Of a stretch of 64,000 bases of DNA, positions 60,322 through 64,000 are shown in pieces (positions within the stretch are counted from its first letter, which is position 1; each line of letters begins with the position of its first letter). Location of the stretch: NCBI GenBank assembly GCA_964019335.1, contig OZ025688.1, positions 372,001 through 436,000 of the forward strand, written 5' to 3'. Made by a program: the position numbers and the translations under genes. Below the pieces are notes generated by a model. That model saw nothing but the letters and a program-made list of their open reading frames with translations, did no database searches and was not told where the DNA came from. Source of the stretch: Diplonema japonicum (taxonomy: Eukaryota; Euglenozoa; Diplonemea; Diplonemida; Diplonemidae).

Positions 60322-61252
60322 GTTTAAAGGCAAATATGACCCCCCCCCCCCCCCTGCACAATTTTATTCAGTTTTTTTCTCTCTTTTTTTTGGAGGGGCA
60401 CAATTTGGTTGCCCGAAAAAAAAAAAGAAAGAAAAAAAAGAAAGAAAGAAAGAAACAGTAACTAGGGTCAAAGATTTTGTATGATTTTTTTTTGTTGAGA
60501 ACAGAAAAGGGGAAAAAAGAGAATAAATATTGCTATTGTTTCTTGCTTCTTTTAAAAAAAAAAACTCTTTTTCTTCTTCATCATCTTCTATTTAACTTTT
60601 ATTTTCTTCTTCTGTATTGGCTCGGACTACGATTAAAAATTCACGGTGAATGCGTCTCTTACTTGGCGGCTGTTTAGCCACCCCTCCCTCTCCTCCTTTT
60701 TTGGCAAACCCGGGTTTGCGGGCTAAGGTGATTGGCTTGGCACGCTGCAATTTTGTCTCTGTATTCTTTTTTTTTTCTCCCCAGAATTAAAAAAAAAAAA
60801 AGCAGAACTTTCAAAAGGAAAATTAAAATTCAACATGCAGAAGACCATGCAAAATAAATAAGTAAAAAGATGTGTGGGAAGCCATTTTTTCTTGATAAAA
60901 AAACAAGGCTTTACAACTGCGGCTTTCTTGTATCCCATCATTCGGAAACAGACTTTGGAAATGCAAGAGAAAAAAGTTAGAGGGGTAGACTTTTTTTTTT
61001 CCTCGTTAGCACCTACTCTGAAAATTTGGGTCTTTTGAAAAAGAAAAAAAATTGGGAGTTTGCTTGTTGTACTTTAAAAAAAAAAAAAGAACCCCCTCCC
61101 CCTTCCCCTCATTTAAACCTTTCTTTTTTTTTTTTCTAAACCCACGTCCACAACGAAGAAAAGCGAAATAATAAAAAAAGAAAAGGGGGAAGGGGGAGGG
61201 ATAAAAAGACACAGAAGAAGAAAAAAGAAAAAAAAGTAAATAAAATAATAAA

Positions 61253-63117
61253 ATGAGTTTAAACGAGCAACTGTTGGAACAGCTAGGCGGGGGCGCCAGC
61301 GAGCCCCCTAGAAAGAAGCCAAGACTGACCAAAGCGGAATGGTACAAGAAGCAAGAAGAGAGACAGATGGAAGAAGCGAGAAAAACAGCAATGCAAGAAC
61401 CGGAGGGGGGCCCGAAGAAGGACGACGGGTGGCGATGGCAGCTGGATTTAAAAAGCCTCCAGAAGAGGTACGAGCACAAGGTGAAACAAGGCAACGGGAG
61501 GCGGCTTGTTCACGGGTGTTTCGTGAAGTCCTCCACATGGAGCCCCGATGGGTCCGTCCTCATTACAAACAGCGAGGACAACATTCTACGCCTGTACAAC
61601 CTGCCTGAGACACTTCGCCAAACGGATTCTGTTGCAAAATCTTGTGCACCGCTCCCCACCGTTCTTTCGATGACGGAAGGCGAGTGCATCTACGACTACG
61701 CATGGTACCCTAAGATGCAGGAACGATCGAACTCTTGCTTCGTTGCCTCGTCTCGCGACCACCCCATTCATTTATGGGACTCTCTATCCGGAAAGCTCCG
61801 TGCCACGTACCGTGCCTACTCAGAGGTCGGGGAGGTCATTGCTGCGCATTCCCTTGCGTTCTCGCCCACCGGAAGCAAGCTGGTTGCGGGGTACCGTGGG
61901 TGCATCAGAGTCTTCGATTCCGAAACTGCAGGCGAAGCCACCGACATCCGGCCCACCCTCGTCAAGATCAACAAGAAGCGGTCTGGTGTCACAGGCGTCA
62001 TCTCGACGCTTGCCTTCTCCAGCACACACGAGAATATCTTCGCAGCGGGTTCTTTTTCTGCGCAGTTCGCCATTTACGACACAAGAATCCCCGGCAAGGG
62101 TGTCGCCATGGTGACCCGTGCCCACAGGGGCGGCATCACACATATGAAGTTCACGCCATGCGGACGATACCTCGCAACAGCCGCACGAAAAGACGGCAAA
62201 ATCAAGCTGTGGGACACAAGGTTGACGGGCAGGACGTGGTCCGGGGAGTTCAGGGACGTGGAGGAGACAGGTGCTGCGATGCACAGGGAGGTGCCGACAA
62301 ACCAGCGAATCACCTTCGACATCGACCCCTCGGGGACTGCTTTGTACAGCGGGTGCAGATCGGGTTCTTTGAAAGTGTTCAACTTGCAGGACCCGCAAGC
62401 TGCCTGCGTGTCGATCCCTGTCTGCGACCACTCCCTGAACGGCGTGCACCACCACCCCACGCTGCCCATTCTCTCGCTCACCACAGGGGAGAGGGCCTTC
62501 AAGGTGAAAAAAGATTGCAGCGATACTATCAAACCCCTTTCCATGTGGGCACTGCGCCCACGTGCGCGCACACCCTCGTCGTCGTCGTCGTCCTCTAGCA
62601 CCTCTTCCGAATCGGAGGACTGCGACAGTCTTGTGAAAGAGAGTCTTGATGCTGGTGTTACGGTTGCCACTGAAATACCCGAAACAGCTGCTGATCAGGT
62701 ACCCGAGACGTTGCCGGTTCTGGAAGCAGGCGCTGTGTTACCTGAGCCTGTTCAAGAGACTGCCAACCTTTTGCCGGTTCTGGAAGCAAGCTCTGTATGT
62801 GTGGAAGACGAGGATGAATCCCTGTCCGTGTCCAGCGTCTCGGACAGCATCATCGACACAGCGGACCCCCCAAGCGACATCGAATGCGGCAGTGAAGAGG
62901 GAGACCAGGTATGCTTTGCTAATATACAATACGCGCACAGCTTCCGGAGTACCCGGAGTCGACCTCCACGTTGGAGTTGTTCGCAGGGGTGTCGAAGACG
63001 TTCAGGTTGTTCGTCCCCGAGGCCCCCGTGGCAGCAGAAGAGACGGAAACGGTGCCAGCGAAAACGGAAGAAGACACCAAGCTGGATGAGAGCACGGGGC
63101 TGACGGGGCTGCCTTGA
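61253..63117 (+). CDS. WRAP53: WRAP53/TCAB1 orthologue, WD40 protein, two exons
   Basis: Exon 1 61253-62908, intron 62909-62940 (32 nt, GTATGC to GCACAG), exon 2 62941-63117; 610 aa (human 548). A basic N-terminus (EPPRKKPRLTK) is followed by a WD40 propeller. Blocks typical of TCAB1: STWSPDGSVLITNSEDNILR, GECIYDYAWYPKM, SRDHPIHLWDSLSGKLRATY, AHSLAFSPTGSKLVAGYRGC, HRGGITHMKFTPCGRYLATA, NQRITFDIDPSGTALYSGCR. In animals it binds the CAB box of scaRNAs and telomerase RNA and delivers them to Cajal bodies. Here a role in H/ACA-type RNP or telomerase biogenesis is inferred. The C-terminal ~180 residues are acidic, Ser/Glu/Pro-rich, with two near-identical copies of an LPVLEA segment, and are not conserved in animals. 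Confidence 0.9.
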
Positions 63118-63177
63118 TCGTGTATCATTATTCTTTTTCCATCTAACTTGCACCCGTCATATCACACTCAAGGTCAC

Positions 63178-64000
63178 ATGGAGAGGCTATCGCTTGTGTC
63201 CGATGTGGTGGTCGAACTGTGGACCCACTTCGTGGAGTTGGTACACTGCGACGGGGACACCGCCCTGACGAAGAAGAGGAAGGACGTCGTCGTGGCCATC
63301 GTGATCACCGTTTGTGTGGCGACAGGGTTTGCGTTCTTCATCAATGCGATCACCGGGCTGGACTACTCGTATGCAGTATCGGCCATCAGAATATATCTGT
63401 TCACACCACTCTTCATCATGCCGTGGCTGCTGTACACAAAGCGATGTCCCGAGGTGCTTGTCGTGGGACTTGTCTGGTTCATATTCTTCGGTGTTCTCGT
63501 CTCCGACTGGGGTGCAGCTTCCTCCATGGAGGGTATCCGCTACTGGCCCTTCTTTTTTATCATTGTGAACATCCTCTTTGTGTGCGAGATGCCCGACACG
63601 CAGTCCATGTACGTCTTGCTCGCCGTGTCGCTGTGGATGATCATTGACACCATTGAAAGCAGCTTCAGGATAGGCATCTACGACCTGGGATGGCCAGACT
63701 ACGACAAAAGGAGTCAAATGTGCAATTGTTCAAAGCCGCCATGCAGTACACCAGCCAACTCAGGCTCGTTTGTGTTCTACTTGTTCACTCTGTACCTGAA
63801 CTTCTACATGACAAGGTACTACGTGAAGGAAGCGATCAGCGAGAAAAGAAAGATGGCGGAATGCATAACCGCCATAGGTGCCGTCGGAGGGTACCTTGCC
63901 TCCTTCGACCTTGACAATGCAGAGCGGGAACTGAAGCTAGCGATGCTGACGGAAGGACTTGAATCGGAACTGATGGCAATGCTGTCCAACCTCAAGGCGT
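63178..64000 (+). CDS. Polytopic membrane protein, receptor-like, 3' end beyond window
   Basis: ATG at 63178, only 60 nt after the WRAP53 stop; the gap contains CTTTTTCCATCTAAC and CTCAAG, a plausible acceptor. 274 codons visible, open to the end. Spans: VVVAIVITVCVATGFAFFI, AIRIYLFTPLFIMPWLLY, VLVVGLVWFIFFGVLV, YWPFFFIIVNILFVC, MYVLLAVSLWMIID and FVFYLFTLYLNFYM (six). After the last span comes AECITAIGAVGGYLASFDLD, NAERELKLAMLTEGLESELM and MLSNLKA, a helical linker that resembles those preceding signalling domains in large kinetoplastid and diplonemid receptor proteins. The catalytic part, if any, lies outside the window. Confidence 0.72.
   Translation, partial: MERLSLVSDVVVELWTHFVELVHCDGDTALTKKRKDVVVAIVITVCVATGFAFFINAITGLDYSYAVSAIRIYLFTPLFIMPWLLYTKRCPEVLVVGLVWFIFFGVLVSDWGAASSMEGIRYWPFFFIIVNILFVCEMPDTQSMYVLLAVSLWMIIDTIESSFRIGIYDLGWPDYDKRSQMCNCSKPPCSTPANSGSFVFYLFTLYLNFYMTRYYVKEAISEKRKMAECITAIGAVGGYLASFDLDNAERELKLAMLTEGLESELMAMLSNLKA

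Larger units (their letters stand above)
59477..61252. other. Intergenic with two small inverted-repeat elements
   Basis: T-runs of ~38 (59532) and ~49 nt (59978) dominate. Two inverted repeats (59678-59742, 60132-60321) and a copy of the 1854 repeat family (59849-59895) are listed separately; AGTGGGATTGTCTTTTACTA at 59953 is also at 24267 and 48911. No gene seen. 60480-61250 is T/A-rich and ends in an A-rich leader. Confidence 0.55.

Noticed and set aside
61820-62670. Long open frames antisense to and out of phase with WRAP53
   Set aside because: High-GC coding sequence lacks stops by chance; the + frame encodes the recognised propeller.

Overview
The window is nuclear DNA from a protist and most likely a diplonemid (Euglenozoa). 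All 22 confidently coding genes lie on the + strand, as expected of a polycistronic array. Introns are few, very short (31-62 nt) and GT-AG. Intergenic DNA is full of long pyrimidine and A/G homopolymers. The strongest clue is at 52291-52327: a 37-nt stretch that differs at about three positions from the diplonemid spliced-leader (SL) exon as I remember it. I see no tRNA, rRNA or CRISPR.

Layout. 1-14 kb is gene-dense: a 5'-truncated VPS9-domain protein, an alpha/beta-hydrolase fold lacking its nucleophile serine, a tail-anchored coiled-coil protein with two tiny introns, a ubiquitin-like/coiled-coil protein, an aldo-keto-reductase fold lacking most of its catalytic tetrad, a coiled-coil protein, a six-exon DNAJC3/P58IPK orthologue, a 495-aa unknown and a PH-domain protein. 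14-38.6 kb is gene-poor (one gene, a PSP1-domain protein at 19.5 kb). It holds two identical 742-bp copies of a two-module element, two piggyBac-related elements, a perfect 44-bp repeat in three places, several other repeat families and decayed coding fragments. 38.6-52.5 kb is gene-dense again: an OS-9/Yos9-type MRH lectin, a CPA2 cation/proton antiporter, a 68-aa protein with a third piggyBac-type element 8 bp behind it, a proline-rich unknown, a polytopic membrane protein, a protein kinase, an 84-aa protein, a PHD+GNAT protein, an EF-hand protein and a weak gene carrying the SL-like stretch. 52.5-64 kb holds a recombinase-like coding remnant, a second ubiquitin-like protein, CHMP1 (ESCRT-III), a 535-bp inverted-repeat element with target duplication, a 707-aa protein with a deviant Walker A motif, a WRAP53/TCAB1 orthologue and the N-terminal half of a polytopic membrane (receptor-like) protein.

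The genes do not form a pathway, as usual for euglenozoan gene arrays, though DNAJC3 and OS-9 both serve ER quality control and the VPS9 protein and CHMP1 both serve endosomal traffic. Two sequence-wide habits stand out. Many start codons sit directly behind an A-tract. Most introns are largely homopolymer, several with complementary A and T runs that could fold the intron on itself.

Product names rest on motifs read by eye; no database or folding program was used. Intron positions were chosen because they restore a reading frame and, in DNAJC3, CHMP1, WRAP53 and PHD-GNAT, known family sequence across the junction.
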